Positions 9,201-17,352 of a stretch of DNA of 64,000 nucleotides are shown here, one piece after another. A program made the position numbers and the translations under genes. The DNA lies in assembly GCA_049241565.1 (NCBI GenBank), contig JBMLQL010000030.1, positions 124,001-188,000 of the forward strand, in the 5' to 3' direction. The first letter of the stretch is position 1; each line of letters starts with the position of its first letter. Below the pieces are notes generated by a model, which saw only the letters and a program-made list of their open reading frames with translations, was not told the DNA's origin and did not search any database. This DNA comes from DZBG01 sp049241565 (GTDB taxonomy: Bacteria > Bdellovibrionota > Bacteriovoracia > Bacteriovoracales > Bacteriovoracaceae).

Positions 9201-10038
9201 CTTTATTTAGGATTTTCATAAGGTCATAAGAGTCTTGGGCAATGGTTTCATGGGCCAAAAGAAGGCGAAGCAGTGAGTCCGCATCCTTGGCCCCACTCGA
9301 CTCTTGTGCCCAAGTTTTAAATCCATATTCATGAGTTGGACTTAGCAGAGATGAAGAGCTGATCCAAAATTGGTCAGACTCTAATTGTGAGAGATCATCC
9401 AAAATTATTCGGCCATGCTTAACAAGAGTTTCTTTATCGATGGAAGAGAACACTTTATTCCAGCTATTTTTATCCTGCTGGTAAAGCGATAAAAAATCAT
9501 TCAGTGTTTTCATGGCAGAAATATTAAGTTTTGAATCTTTTGAAAAAACATTCAGGATCTGACTTCGATTAATTCCAACAGCATTACTAGTATTCAAAAT
9601 AAGATCTAACTGGTTCAAAAGCGAATACTCACCAAGTGCTTTATTTAAAAAAAGTCCTAGATGCTCTAGATCGCCCTGCTTCGCATGGGCCGAAATGATG
9701 TCAAGAAGACGTCCTTGTTTTTTGCTGTCTAAAAAAAGATGCTCGTTATACGGCCGAAGAAGACTATTCAAATTATCTTCAGGGATTTCTTTGATGGCCT
9801 GATAAAAAGCTGGGTATTGATTTTTCCAAGTACCACATTCAAAAATTTTTATAATATTATTTTTTGTGAGTAACTCACCATCAAGTTTGATCCCTTGGCA
9901 GCTAGTCGAAATTTTTTCTTCTGAATTAGAAATTTTATTTTTAAGGTCTGCCGGAGATTGACCAGTACATGAAACAAGAAAGACCATAAAGGTCATTACC
10001 AGAGTGGTAAATAGTTTTGCGAAAGGGCCATGTTTCAT
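6208..10038 (-). CDS. Giant lipoprotein of unknown function
   Basis: I do not recognise this 1276-residue protein. The N-terminus is a lipoprotein signal: basic start, hydrophobic stretch and lipobox FLVSC with Cys24. The mature part is rich in Leu, Lys, Asp and Ser, mostly alpha-helical in character, without membrane segments or an obvious enzyme motif. A helical-repeat or all-helical envelope protein is a reasonable picture. The ATG follows an AGGG ribosome site. It lies 50 nt after the secreted-protein gene and may be the last gene of the rqcH transcript. Large lineage-restricted lipoproteins are common in Bdellovibrionota, but no function should be inferred. Confidence 0.8.
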   Translation of the reverse strand: MKHGPFAKLFTTLVMTFMVFLVSCTGQSPADLKNKISNSEEKISTSCQGIKLDGELLTKNNIIKIFECGTWKNQYPAFYQAIKEIPEDNLNSLLRPYNEHLFLDSKKQGRLLDIISAHAKQGDLEHLGLFLNKALGEYSLLNQLDLILNTSNAVGINRSQILNVFSKDSKLNISAMKTLNDFLSLYQQDKNSWNKVFSSIDKETLVKHGRIILDDLSQLESDQFWISSSSLLSPTHEYGFKTWAQESSGAKDADSLLRLLLAHETIAQDSYDLMKILNKGLVCPNQGALGDFSIRSEHELITKMLGLARANRDEYQKIVVDGLAKLIAFKNFCQNSEIESSLGVFYRITDTIMNISEVERDYKFVQSIQRTFPKGDEFALLDILSSQGLNAVLNTFSSIHENGESLKFSQLSFELLYNLEIDNYEFIANLLSKISHPGPVQDWYKNWALMWKQLSVEEKENFIELLSIVFDESIDSSKVMSLVFNLVSEFPGLTVGVSDQFESEDFYDSLRTQIEIIARKEVRDDIRRFLSNDGLVAFLKVFTRDRSSDYQIPEVNKKRISALETLVESPIVMSARYEMDCYKQLQADYLNKRDYYTLVNTLPPVCLNSLRDQGLVGQIYLWMNGLQRDFKNELGKEFHTGTGIWSPGMLQFIFSAAVRADNYLGRKKGAGVKAWLPQIKSDLENEIVKERVDLIIGLSKEMSDKTSVIDLVLSEISKKSDKDLKRDGANFLKIIGNKAHPYIKNNPTKIGCDSLEKKLGADPCLSPDELKKSVAKILDIIKRKNESGDSVIQSLLGALHPDRGVLLPREGKKYEKHIITLDEIIRFSYDLSRPNTKKKFSYYDSNSEFKLEGTTIERLEVIIRDISFLNNFYGAYFKNEVAMAADYRKKLEKSQRLMNWLQRFSGPFRSLGVFPKETKWLLKNARESYPSLIEVSDVYPQFDGQDKNYANFIQSVLFVASKTSPLKTQDYGAFRKPDPDLVKNHNGEFITEITNVSGLRHLSAWVESRFGKDYKKILGSDDFKKVNNNLIRKVSPEQLEKAGAYLLESYAGEGKNLNLMINDFIDWLYVASPEDIHHFESLMAKLLILLSEEEIQGKDLVTAAEYLELFIKNYKTIKNNFPFELSFSEVIDLGNMMLDKGLVSKKSSSEIFHSVLDLLKKIPSDQRELLFHDSIVKSFSNLLLNFAKNDFEGKFDWSSVLTEMFFSEETKLSAVTALLTEMLKYPERELTSADYIKFLSTSVDGQSRYELLVEEVFTTQRQKLEDFLETTFQALQ

Positions 10039-10088
10039 GCCCTAAATCTAACATTTTATTGGGTTTGGGAGTCGCCTGAATGTAATAA

Positions 10089-10886
10089 TTACTTGCCATC
10101 ATTCCCTAAGAACCACTTCATGGCGCCATTGGTATTTATCTTGTAATTATCAAAGGTTAGCGTTTCAGAAAGTGTAAAAGGCTTGGCCTTCGGAAGATCT
10201 GACTTAGACGTAGTCGTCGTTGTCACACTTGAAAGGACACCCGTTCCGTTAGAGTTACCATATTTCAGCTCTTTGCTGACTGTCACGGTTTGACCATTTT
10301 CACTCACTGTGGTCGTTTGATTCTTTAGAACATACTTTCCATCAGCGAAATTTTCGCGCTCATAAACAACTGAGGTATTCATCGTTCCCACGGGTTTTTT
10401 TCCAACGATTTCTTGCAGCTTATCTTGATTATCAAATTTTAAAATAAACTCAGGGATAGAAGCGATACCAGAAACATCTTTAGCAATAACATCTTTTGTC
10501 CCTGGTCCTGGAGTAAACTTATAACCACTAAATTTTTTAACAATTGTTTGTGGAAGCAGAAGCTCAAGTTGCTGTAGAACGCTAAACTTTAATTCTTCTT
10601 TTACTTCTCTGAAACCCTCTGGAAGACCTATGACATCGATGGCCAGACGCTCTGGATTGGCAGTCCAATAAACACGAAAAGTGAGTTTATTCACTCGTCC
10701 AAAAATTCCTTGTTCATTAATTTGCTGAGTGAGTTTATTGGATTCAACATCAACAATAAAATCTTGAATGCCTTTTGTTTTAAGAGAATACACTTTCTGA
10801 TCAAACTGATTGAGATAAGCAACAGGATCTTGAGCTAAAGCAGCCATTGAGACAAAAGTTAAAATAACAAATGTAAAAATTCTCAT
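10089..10886 (-). CDS. Secreted protein of unknown function
   Basis: This 265-residue protein has a clear signal peptide (residues 1-18, ending in AALA before QD). The mature part is beta-rich, with a Thr/Ser-rich run (TTTTTSKS) near residue 225 and a Trp-containing end. The pattern loosely recalls LolA-type periplasmic lipid- or lipoprotein-handling folds, but I cannot support that with a motif. The start overlaps the rqcH stop by 4 nt (ATGA), so it is translationally coupled to a cytoplasmic translation factor, which is odd for a secreted protein. Confidence 0.75.
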   Translation of the reverse strand: MRIFTFVILTFVSMAALAQDPVAYLNQFDQKVYSLKTKGIQDFIVDVESNKLTQQINEQGIFGRVNKLTFRVYWTANPERLAIDVIGLPEGFREVKEELKFSVLQQLELLLPQTIVKKFSGYKFTPGPGTKDVIAKDVSGIASIPEFILKFDNQDKLQEIVGKKPVGTMNTSVVYERENFADGKYVLKNQTTTVSENGQTVTVSKELKYGNSNGTGVLSSVTTTTTSKSDLPKAKPFTLSETLTFDNYKINTNGAMKWFLGNDGK

Positions 10887-12229
10887 AAAGTCTCTTCCTT
10901 AAGTAGCGTCGACAAATCTTGTCGTAAACAGCTGATATGTTTTTCTTTTTTATATATTACCATACCCGCGGCTCCCGTCACCCCTTTCAAATTTTTCACT
11001 TGGGTATAAATAATAGGAATCCACTGATCATTATAATCGGAAAATGTGGCCACAAGACTAGCTGCTTTTTCCAGTATATCTGACTGAATCTGAATGTTAT
11101 TAGGCAATTTAACAATGACGTGAGCACTCTTTCGGCCATCGAGATGGATCCAGTAATCTTCCTTCGTTCCCCATTCTGATCTTAAAGCATCATTACCTTG
11201 AGAGCTCAGGCCAACACCAAACTGGAATTGATCAATTTTAAAAACTTTATAATCTTTTTTTGAGTTCTTAGGTTTTGAAACTACTTCTTTACTACTTATA
11301 CCCCAAACAGGTTTAACCATGGGGAGCTTTGATTCTAATTTTTCTTTAACTGGTCCACTTATAAGATCTTCTTCCACTCTTTTTAATCTTTCTCCTAGAA
11401 TTTTTTCTCCTTTTTTGAGCTTTTTAATTTTCTCAAAAACAAGATTTCGTCTTTCATAAGAGTTAAGGGCAGAAGTAAATTTTATCTTTTGATCCCCAAC
11501 TTTCAATTCATGCTGAGAATCTAGGTCGGCCCGTTTCTCAAGAAGTTCATGAAGTTTTTCCCATTGTCTGGCACGATTAAGATCTGCCTCAATATTTTCT
11601 TTTTTCCTCTCAAGAAAGCTTCTTTTTTTAGGTCCCTCATCTTGCTGATGGACTTCATTAAGCTCTTCTTCTAATAATTGCTCAATGGTCTTAAAAGAGG
11701 ATGATTTGAGTGTTTGTTCATTATCGCTAACTCGGCCGATCTCATCGAAGAGCCCAAAAAGATCTGGAATGTCCTCTGTGGGAATGATCGCTTTTCCATG
11801 CCAACTTAAAAGAAGTTTCATGGGAGATTCTGAAGTTTCTTTGTAATAATGAACAAAATAAAGTTTGCGCCCTTTCCAAAACCACAGAAAAGAATTTCTT
11901 TCACCATATTTTTGATAATCTAAACAAACGATCCTGTCTGATTTATCTAAACGTAAATCAAGCATGGTGCAAGAAGACAAGTAGCGGCGGAAATACTCTA
12001 GAAAGGTATCTTTTTGTCTTAATTCACTCACTGGGGCTGAAGTCCCTAGCCAAACCCCCTCGTGGCCTCCACCTCTTCCGAAATAAAGACAAAAAGTTTC
12101 TCCACGGCGGCGAATACTTAGACATATATAGTAAGCAGTACTATATATTTTTTGAATTTGCCCCTGAGACTCGATATACTCAGACAAATTAGTAAAAGAA
12201 TCTTTTAAATCAAGATAGTATTGAATCAT
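10883..12229 (-). CDS. rqcH: NFACT-domain ribosome quality-control factor (RqcH family)
   Basis: The 448-residue protein has an N-terminal NFACT-N domain, a central basic coiled coil (about residues 200-300) and a C-terminal NFACT-R domain with the YWIHLDGRKSAHVI segment. D98-R99 falls where the tRNA-binding Asp-Arg pair of Bacillus RqcH lies (D97-R98), which suggests activity. RqcH binds split 50S subunits carrying stalled peptide and adds an alanine tail. The protein is about 110 residues shorter than Bacillus RqcH, mainly in the middle. Its ATG shares CATG (12227-12230) with the divergent mutS2 start. No strong Shine-Dalgarno is visible. Confidence 0.82.
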   Translation of the reverse strand: MIQYYLDLKDSFTNLSEYIESQGQIQKIYSTAYYICLSIRRRGETFCLYFGRGGGHEGVWLGTSAPVSELRQKDTFLEYFRRYLSSCTMLDLRLDKSDRIVCLDYQKYGERNSFLWFWKGRKLYFVHYYKETSESPMKLLLSWHGKAIIPTEDIPDLFGLFDEIGRVSDNEQTLKSSSFKTIEQLLEEELNEVHQQDEGPKKRSFLERKKENIEADLNRARQWEKLHELLEKRADLDSQHELKVGDQKIKFTSALNSYERRNLVFEKIKKLKKGEKILGERLKRVEEDLISGPVKEKLESKLPMVKPVWGISSKEVVSKPKNSKKDYKVFKIDQFQFGVGLSSQGNDALRSEWGTKEDYWIHLDGRKSAHVIVKLPNNIQIQSDILEKAASLVATFSDYNDQWIPIIYTQVKNLKGVTGAAGMVIYKKEKHISCLRQDLSTLLKEETL

Positions 12230-14600
12230 GTCAGTTAATCTCTTAGAGTCCTTAGATCAGCGCTTACAAACTCCCATTGAGTGGGATGCCCTTACTCATT
12301 CTATACAATCTTATTTCTATTTCGAGGAAAATAAGAAGAGAGCGACGCAAACAGTCTACTTTAACCGTGTTCCAGAGCTCGGTGCTGACTTAGCTAAAAC
12401 CCAACTTTATTTATCTCAATTTTCAGATGAAGACAGATTGTGGATCATTCAGCTTTTTAAACAAGTGGCCCCCGATGAATCCCTTATGGCCAAGATACAG
12501 TTTATTGAGAAAGCTGGAGTTCTTAATCTCAGAGAACTAAACGATCTGGCCAAACTCATTGAAATTCTTATTTTAGTTAAGACTGATCTTAAAATAAATA
12601 CTCTTCCTGAGCTCACTCATATAAAAATTCAAGATTTTGGTAGTTTTCAGCGACGGTTCCTCAAAGAGTTTCGTTATCTCGTAGAGCCAGATGGGACTTT
12701 TATTTATGATCGACACCCTGAGATTTCTGAACTTAAAAAAAGAATTTCTGATTTAGAGGAAAGACTAAGGAAAACTATTCAAGAATGGCTTACCCATACT
12801 GATCATCAAAAACTTCTTCAGTTCAATAGTTATGATGTTATTTATGATAGATATGTCGTACCAGTCAGAAGTGACTCTTATCGATCAGATTTGGGAATTA
12901 TTGTCTCTCGATCTGATAGTGGACAAACTCTTTATGTAGAGCCCTATAGTGTAAGAGAGCTTTGCAATAGAAGAATGGAGCTTTTAAATAAATTTGATGA
13001 GCTCATCAACACTCTTTGTATCAGATTTTCTACTCAATTGGCCCATGTAGCGGGTGACTTGAAGTTTCTCTATCACCAACTTGTGGACGCAGAACTCTAT
13101 ATCTCTAAAGGTGAACTGGCCCAGAGCTGGGGACTTTCAGCACCTATAACCAGAGAGACTCCGGGATTTGATATTCGAAAACTTTTTCATCCTCTTATTA
13201 AAAATGCTATAAAAAATGATGTTCAGTGTGATTCCAAAAGCCATGGCATCGTTATTTCTGGGCCTAATACAGGCGGAAAAACGGTTTTTCTTAAATCGAT
13301 AACACTCTGTTATTTATTTTATTATCACGGCCATTTTGTACCAGCGGTTCATGCAGAACTTTATCCTTATGATGGACTCTTTTATTTCGGAAATGATTTG
13401 CAAAATCTCTCTTCAGGTCTTTCTTCATTTTCAGGAGAAGTTAAAAACTATATTTCTCTCATTGAACATTTAAGAGAGACAAACCTTGTCCTTATTGATG
13501 AAATTTTTAACTCTACTTCTTCTGATGAAGCCTCTGCTCTTTCATTGGCCTATTTTAATGAACTCCATCGTCGCGGGAAATGTCATATTGTTGTTTCGAC
13601 CCATCATCAGATGTTTAAGACTCTGGTTCATCAAGATCAACAGTATATTTCGGCCCATGTGGGTTTTGACCCTGAACTCTTAAGACCAACCTATAAGATG
13701 ATCTGGGGAACTCCTGGACCTTCCATGGCACTAGATATTTTCAAGCTTCTCAGTAGCAATCATCCCAGCGTTTCTCATGTACCAGAAGAAGCTCTGAAGT
13801 ATATCAATTCTAAAAATGTAAGCTATGAAACGCTTCTGCAGAAAGTATCTCAAAAGCAAGTTGAGCTTGATAATCTACTCACAGAACAACGTCAGCTCAA
13901 TGCCGATCTTAGAAATCAAAAAGGGTCCATGGAAGGAATTCTTAAGCTGAGGCTTCAAGATGAAATAACCAAGGCCAAAAACGAAGTACAAAAAATTGTT
14001 CAAGAAGCTTATCAATTTGTTGATGAGGCCAAAGCTGGAAATATCCATCGAAAAAAACGTGTGGATGATATGAAGGTTACTCTTCAACAAAAAGTAAGAG
14101 AGCTCGACCCAGAAGACGAAATTACTCCAGAGGTCATTGATCAAATTCATGTTCAATTTGAAGAACTAAAAATAGGAGATATTGTTTTCTCGCTCAAGCT
14201 TAGAAAAGATTTCACGGTGCTAGGTCTTGATCAAAGAAAAAAAGAAGTGACTATTGGTAAGGGACCGATGAAATTCTCAGTTCCTTTTAACACTCTTTCA
14301 AAAACTAAAGGGCACCAACTCTCCTCTCAAAATCAAGTTCGTGTTAGTTTCCAAAAATCATCCAATACCACATTTGAACATGATGTAAGAGGGATGCGTC
14401 TCTCTGATTGCCAAAACTTGGTTGAAAAATCCTTGGGAGATCTTCTCGCAGGTGACGTCCCATTTCTCAATATTATTCATGGGCATGGAGATGGTATTCT
14501 TAAAAAATGGCTTAGAGATTATCTCAAGCGCTCTAAAGATTTTGAGTGGGCCGTCCCAGAAAATGGAAATGACGGTGAAACGAAAATCACTTTAAAATAA
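12228..14600 (+). CDS. mutS2: MutS2 (ribosome-splitting ATPase/endonuclease family)
   Basis: The 790-residue protein matches MutS2 in length and order: helical N-terminal clamp region, ATPase with Walker A GPNTGGKT (345-352), Walker B LVLIDEIFNST, signature and H-loop VSTHH, then a long coiled coil and a C-terminal Smr domain with DVRG and HGHGDGIL. MutS2 was long seen as a recombination suppressor; in Bacillus it splits collided ribosomes ahead of RqcH. Its partner rqcH starts on the other strand at the same CATG. The region before the ATG has no good Shine-Dalgarno, and its control elements must lie inside rqcH. Confidence 0.93.
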   Translation: MSVNLLESLDQRLQTPIEWDALTHSIQSYFYFEENKKRATQTVYFNRVPELGADLAKTQLYLSQFSDEDRLWIIQLFKQVAPDESLMAKIQFIEKAGVLNLRELNDLAKLIEILILVKTDLKINTLPELTHIKIQDFGSFQRRFLKEFRYLVEPDGTFIYDRHPEISELKKRISDLEERLRKTIQEWLTHTDHQKLLQFNSYDVIYDRYVVPVRSDSYRSDLGIIVSRSDSGQTLYVEPYSVRELCNRRMELLNKFDELINTLCIRFSTQLAHVAGDLKFLYHQLVDAELYISKGELAQSWGLSAPITRETPGFDIRKLFHPLIKNAIKNDVQCDSKSHGIVISGPNTGGKTVFLKSITLCYLFYYHGHFVPAVHAELYPYDGLFYFGNDLQNLSSGLSSFSGEVKNYISLIEHLRETNLVLIDEIFNSTSSDEASALSLAYFNELHRRGKCHIVVSTHHQMFKTLVHQDQQYISAHVGFDPELLRPTYKMIWGTPGPSMALDIFKLLSSNHPSVSHVPEEALKYINSKNVSYETLLQKVSQKQVELDNLLTEQRQLNADLRNQKGSMEGILKLRLQDEITKAKNEVQKIVQEAYQFVDEAKAGNIHRKKRVDDMKVTLQQKVRELDPEDEITPEVIDQIHVQFEELKIGDIVFSLKLRKDFTVLGLDQRKKEVTIGKGPMKFSVPFNTLSKTKGHQLSSQNQVRVSFQKSSNTTFEHDVRGMRLSDCQNLVEKSLGDLLAGDVPFLNIIHGHGDGILKKWLRDYLKRSKDFEWAVPENGNDGETKITLK

Positions 14601-14608
14601 AACTCAAA

Positions 14609-14623
14609 GTGGCATTATGCCAC
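14609..14623. promoter_or_regulatory. 15-bp perfect palindrome upstream of dps
   Basis: GTGGCATTATGCCAC is a perfect palindrome about a central T, between the mutS2 stop (14600) and dps (ATG 14744). It is not followed by a T-tract, so it does not look like a mutS2 terminator. A protein-binding operator for dps is possible. The remaining 14624-14732 shows no confident promoter. Confidence 0.35.
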
Positions 14624-14743
14624 AAACGGTCAATATTCCTCAGTCTTAAATTTTACAAACATCTGAAATTTCATAAAAACTCGTTGGCATTGATCCTGCT
14701 TCATTATCTCTATGTTGTTTTCCATCATCGACAAGGAGATCTT

Positions 14744-15214
14744 ATGAACAATGGATTAAATGAAAAAACAAGAAAAGATGTGGCCTCAGGGCTTTCAACA
14801 ATTCTTGCTGATACCTACACTCTGAATTTAAAAACACTGAATTTCCACTGGAACTTAGTCAGTCCACGCTTTAGCGCGCTTCACTCAATGTTTGAAACTC
14901 AATATGGTGAAATGACTCTTGCCATTGATGATCTGGCAGAAAGGATTCGTGCTCTCGGATTTTTTGCACCGGCAAGTTTGGTAGAGTTCAAAAGGCTCAC
15001 CTCAATTAAAGACGAAGAAGGTGTTCCTGAAACAAACGAGATGATTACACAACTTCTTGAAGGTCATGAAGTCATTTCAAAAAAATGTCGAGAGATGTGT
15101 GGGCATGCCCAAGAGCTTCATGATGAAGTAAGTGCTGATATGCTTATTGGAAGAATGAAATTTCATGAAAAAACGGCTTGGATGCTACGAAGTTCTCTTC
15201 AAGAGACTAAGTAG
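14744..15214 (+). CDS. dps: Dps-family ferritin-like DNA-protection protein
   Basis: The start was set at the ATG at 14744, behind a Shine-Dalgarno AAGGAG (14733-14738). A longer reading from 14609 adds 45 non-conserved residues through the untranslated leader. The resulting 156-residue protein has the Dps ferroxidase set: LNFHWN near residue 30, HSMFE, and DDLAERIRALG with the conserved Asp and Glu. Dps forms a 12-subunit shell that oxidises and stores iron with peroxide and can coat DNA. It is monocistronic, closed by the hairpin at 15223-15258. Confidence 0.93.
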   Translation: MNNGLNEKTRKDVASGLSTILADTYTLNLKTLNFHWNLVSPRFSALHSMFETQYGEMTLAIDDLAERIRALGFFAPASLVEFKRLTSIKDEEGVPETNEMITQLLEGHEVISKKCREMCGHAQELHDEVSADMLIGRMKFHEKTAWMLRSSLQETK

Positions 15215-15222
15215 TTATAGAT

Positions 15223-15264
15223 TTCTCCCCCCTTTGATTGGCCTTGGAGGGGGGAGAAGTTTTG
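15223..15264 (+). terminator. Rho-independent terminator after dps
   Basis: A 10-bp stem TTCTCCCCCC (15223-15232) / GGGGGGAGAA (15249-15258) is followed by GTTTTGTT. It lies 8 nt after the dps stop and just before the lepB stop on the other strand. The T-rich side serves dps; it may also stop lepB transcripts. Confidence 0.85.
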
Positions 15265-16062
15265 TTAATCAATAATTTTTCCAATTCTCCACGGTCTGAA
15301 ACTCCATGATTCCTGCTCATCTTGTGAGAATGGCCATGGAATTGAAAGTGAGAACCAAATAGCAATGGCCTTACCTTTGATATGTCCGAAAGGAACAGTT
15401 CCCCACACTCGAGAATCCGCTGAAAAATCTCTATTATCTCCCATCACAAAATATTGATCCTGAGGGATAACAGTGCGATAAAAATTAGCGTTATACACAT
15501 TATCCACATCAACTTGTGAAATATGGCTCGCTTCACCTGTTTTTGTTTCAAAAAATTTAAAATTATACTGTTTATATTTCTCATCCATATCTTCGAGAAT
15601 TTTTTTACCGTCTGTCTCTTTCGCCTCGATTGGGGCTCCGTTCACATAAACTACTTTATCAATCACTTCTACAGTGTCTCCAGGAAGACCCACAACACGT
15701 TTGATATAATTTAAATCTGGATTTTTGGGATATTTAAAAACGATAACATCACCACGTGCTGGTTTTGATGGACCTGTAATATAAGTTGGATCTGAGAACC
15801 AATCTGAAAATGGAACTTTAAAACCGTATGAAAACTTGTTCACAATAATGAAATCCCCGATAAGAAGAGTGGGAATCATTGATCCTGAAGGAATTTTAAA
15901 TGGCTCAAAAAGAACAGAACGAAAAGCAAGGACTCCAATAATGATGAAGGTAAAGCTTTTAAACTCTTTAATGAATTTTTCTTTTTTACTTAGAACAGGT
16001 TTTTCAGGAGCTGGTGTCGTTCCATTGTTCTCAGTATTTTCATTGGCAGAAGTATTATCCAT
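15265..16062 (-). CDS. lepB: Signal peptidase I
   Basis: The 265-residue protein has a polar N-terminal tail, one membrane helix (about residues 38-53) and the family boxes: PSGSM with nucleophile Ser61, YIKRVVGLPGD with general-base Lys121, and GDNRDFSADSR near the C-terminus. It cleaves signal peptides of exported proteins at the outer face of the inner membrane. It is the last gene of an rlmE-transpeptidase-lepB run, 9 nt after the transpeptidase stop. The internal stretch 15491-15508 contains two abutting DnaA-box-like nonamers, probably a by-product of coding. Confidence 0.95.
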   Translation of the reverse strand: MDNTSANENTENNGTTPAPEKPVLSKKEKFIKEFKSFTFIIIGVLAFRSVLFEPFKIPSGSMIPTLLIGDFIIVNKFSYGFKVPFSDWFSDPTYITGPSKPARGDVIVFKYPKNPDLNYIKRVVGLPGDTVEVIDKVVYVNGAPIEAKETDGKKILEDMDEKYKQYNFKFFETKTGEASHISQVDVDNVYNANFYRTVIPQDQYFVMGDNRDFSADSRVWGTVPFGHIKGKAIAIWFSLSIPWPFSQDEQESWSFRPWRIGKIID

Positions 16063-16071
16063 ACATCATCC

Positions 16072-17352
16072 TTATTTTTTTGGAGGGTAAATATTATCGT
16101 AATAGAACTCAATTATATTTTTTGCAAGAAGAGTCGATTTTACATACCACTTCTTTTGATTCACAAGCATCACACAAATAGAAACACCTTTATCACTCTG
16201 GTCTTCAGATGATTTAGCATAACTAACAAACCAATCTCTTTTTCCGAAAGGCTCACCACCAGTCATACTTCCTGTTTTTCCGCCAATCTCGTATTTAGAA
16301 AGTAGAAGCTTACTCCTTCTAAAAGACGTTCTTGCCGTTCCGCCTGTGACTGTAGACATAAAGAGATTACGCATATCATCTGCTGTCTGTGGAGTAAGCA
16401 CCTGCTCATTGGCACGGAGAGGGGGATAAATAACTTTCTTTCCTTGAATTTCTTCAACAGACTTAATGACAACTGGATATTTTAGGACTCCACCATTGGC
16501 CACAATAGAAGCAATAACTGCTCCATGAATGGGGCTCATGAGTGTCTTACGATTGAATCCCGAGGCAAGCTCAGCAAAATTATACTGATCTTCGGCCAAA
16601 GGAAAAACTGATGGGTGGAGATTAACCCCATCAACTAGTCTTTTATTAAAGCCAAATCTCTCTGCCATTTTTTTGAGTCCATGGGGAGTAAGATTTTCAA
16701 TGGCCGTTCGTCCAAAAATCACATTATTTGAAGTGGCAAAAGCACGATCTAAATCCTGTCTTCTTACCCATCTTCTTTTTTGAGGAGGTTCTTTGAGTTG
16801 AGAACGATAGAGAGTTGTTGAGCGCCCGGCAAAAGCAAACTCTGTATGAGTATTGATATGAGTGTTCTCTAAGAGATCGGCTGCCGTCACAACCTTAATA
16901 ACAGAAGCTGCTGGATGAGATGAGGAGAAGGCCAAGTCACGGCCAAAAACTTTTTTCACTCGAGCATGATCGACAGCTGCTAGGACATGACCAGTTTCAT
17001 TATCAATGACAACCACTGAACTAAAGTCAGGATGATAAAGATTTAATTGTTTTTTGATAAAATCTTCAAGGGAGTCATTAAAAGTATAGTTCACTTTGTA
17101 TTTTGTACTATCGTACTCAATTTGCTGATCCCATGACTGGTGCATTTCAACGATCTTACTCCACTCATCCGTTTGAATTTTAGATTCAGGAGAAACTTCA
17201 TTCTCTGGAGTTTGAGGAGATTGATTAATGAGGGCGTTGTCTTTGAGAAAATTAAATTGCGCGTACGACTGCGAGCAAAGTAGCAGTGTACTTATCGTGA
17301 AGATAATCCTTAAAGGTAAGCGTTTCAAATCCTTGAAAACCATGAAGGACAT
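16072..17352 (-). CDS. Penicillin-binding transpeptidase-domain protein
   Basis: The 426-residue protein has a signal or anchor segment (about residues 12-30) and a single penicillin-binding transpeptidase domain: SVIK with active-site Ser150 and Lys153, an SNN motif further on, and KTGS near residue 360. It lacks the N-terminal dimerisation module of class B PBPs and any glycosyltransferase domain, so it is a small stand-alone D,D-transpeptidase-like protein of the periplasm. Its ATG overlaps the rlmE stop (TAATG). A wall-remodelling role is likely; whether it crosslinks or trims cannot be told here. Confidence 0.8.
   Translation of the reverse strand: MSFMVFKDLKRLPLRIIFTISTLLLCSQSYAQFNFLKDNALINQSPQTPENEVSPESKIQTDEWSKIVEMHQSWDQQIEYDSTKYKVNYTFNDSLEDFIKKQLNLYHPDFSSVVVIDNETGHVLAAVDHARVKKVFGRDLAFSSSHPAASVIKVVTAADLLENTHINTHTEFAFAGRSTTLYRSQLKEPPQKRRWVRRQDLDRAFATSNNVIFGRTAIENLTPHGLKKMAERFGFNKRLVDGVNLHPSVFPLAEDQYNFAELASGFNRKTLMSPIHGAVIASIVANGGVLKYPVVIKSVEEIQGKKVIYPPLRANEQVLTPQTADDMRNLFMSTVTGGTARTSFRRSKLLLSKYEIGGKTGSMTGGEPFGKRDWFVSYAKSSEDQSDKGVSICVMLVNQKKWYVKSTLLAKNIIEFYYDNIYPPKK

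Noticed and set aside
14609..14743. 45-residue N-terminal extension of Dps
   Set aside because: The strong Shine-Dalgarno and the family start both support ATG 14744; the extension reads through the leader and palindrome.
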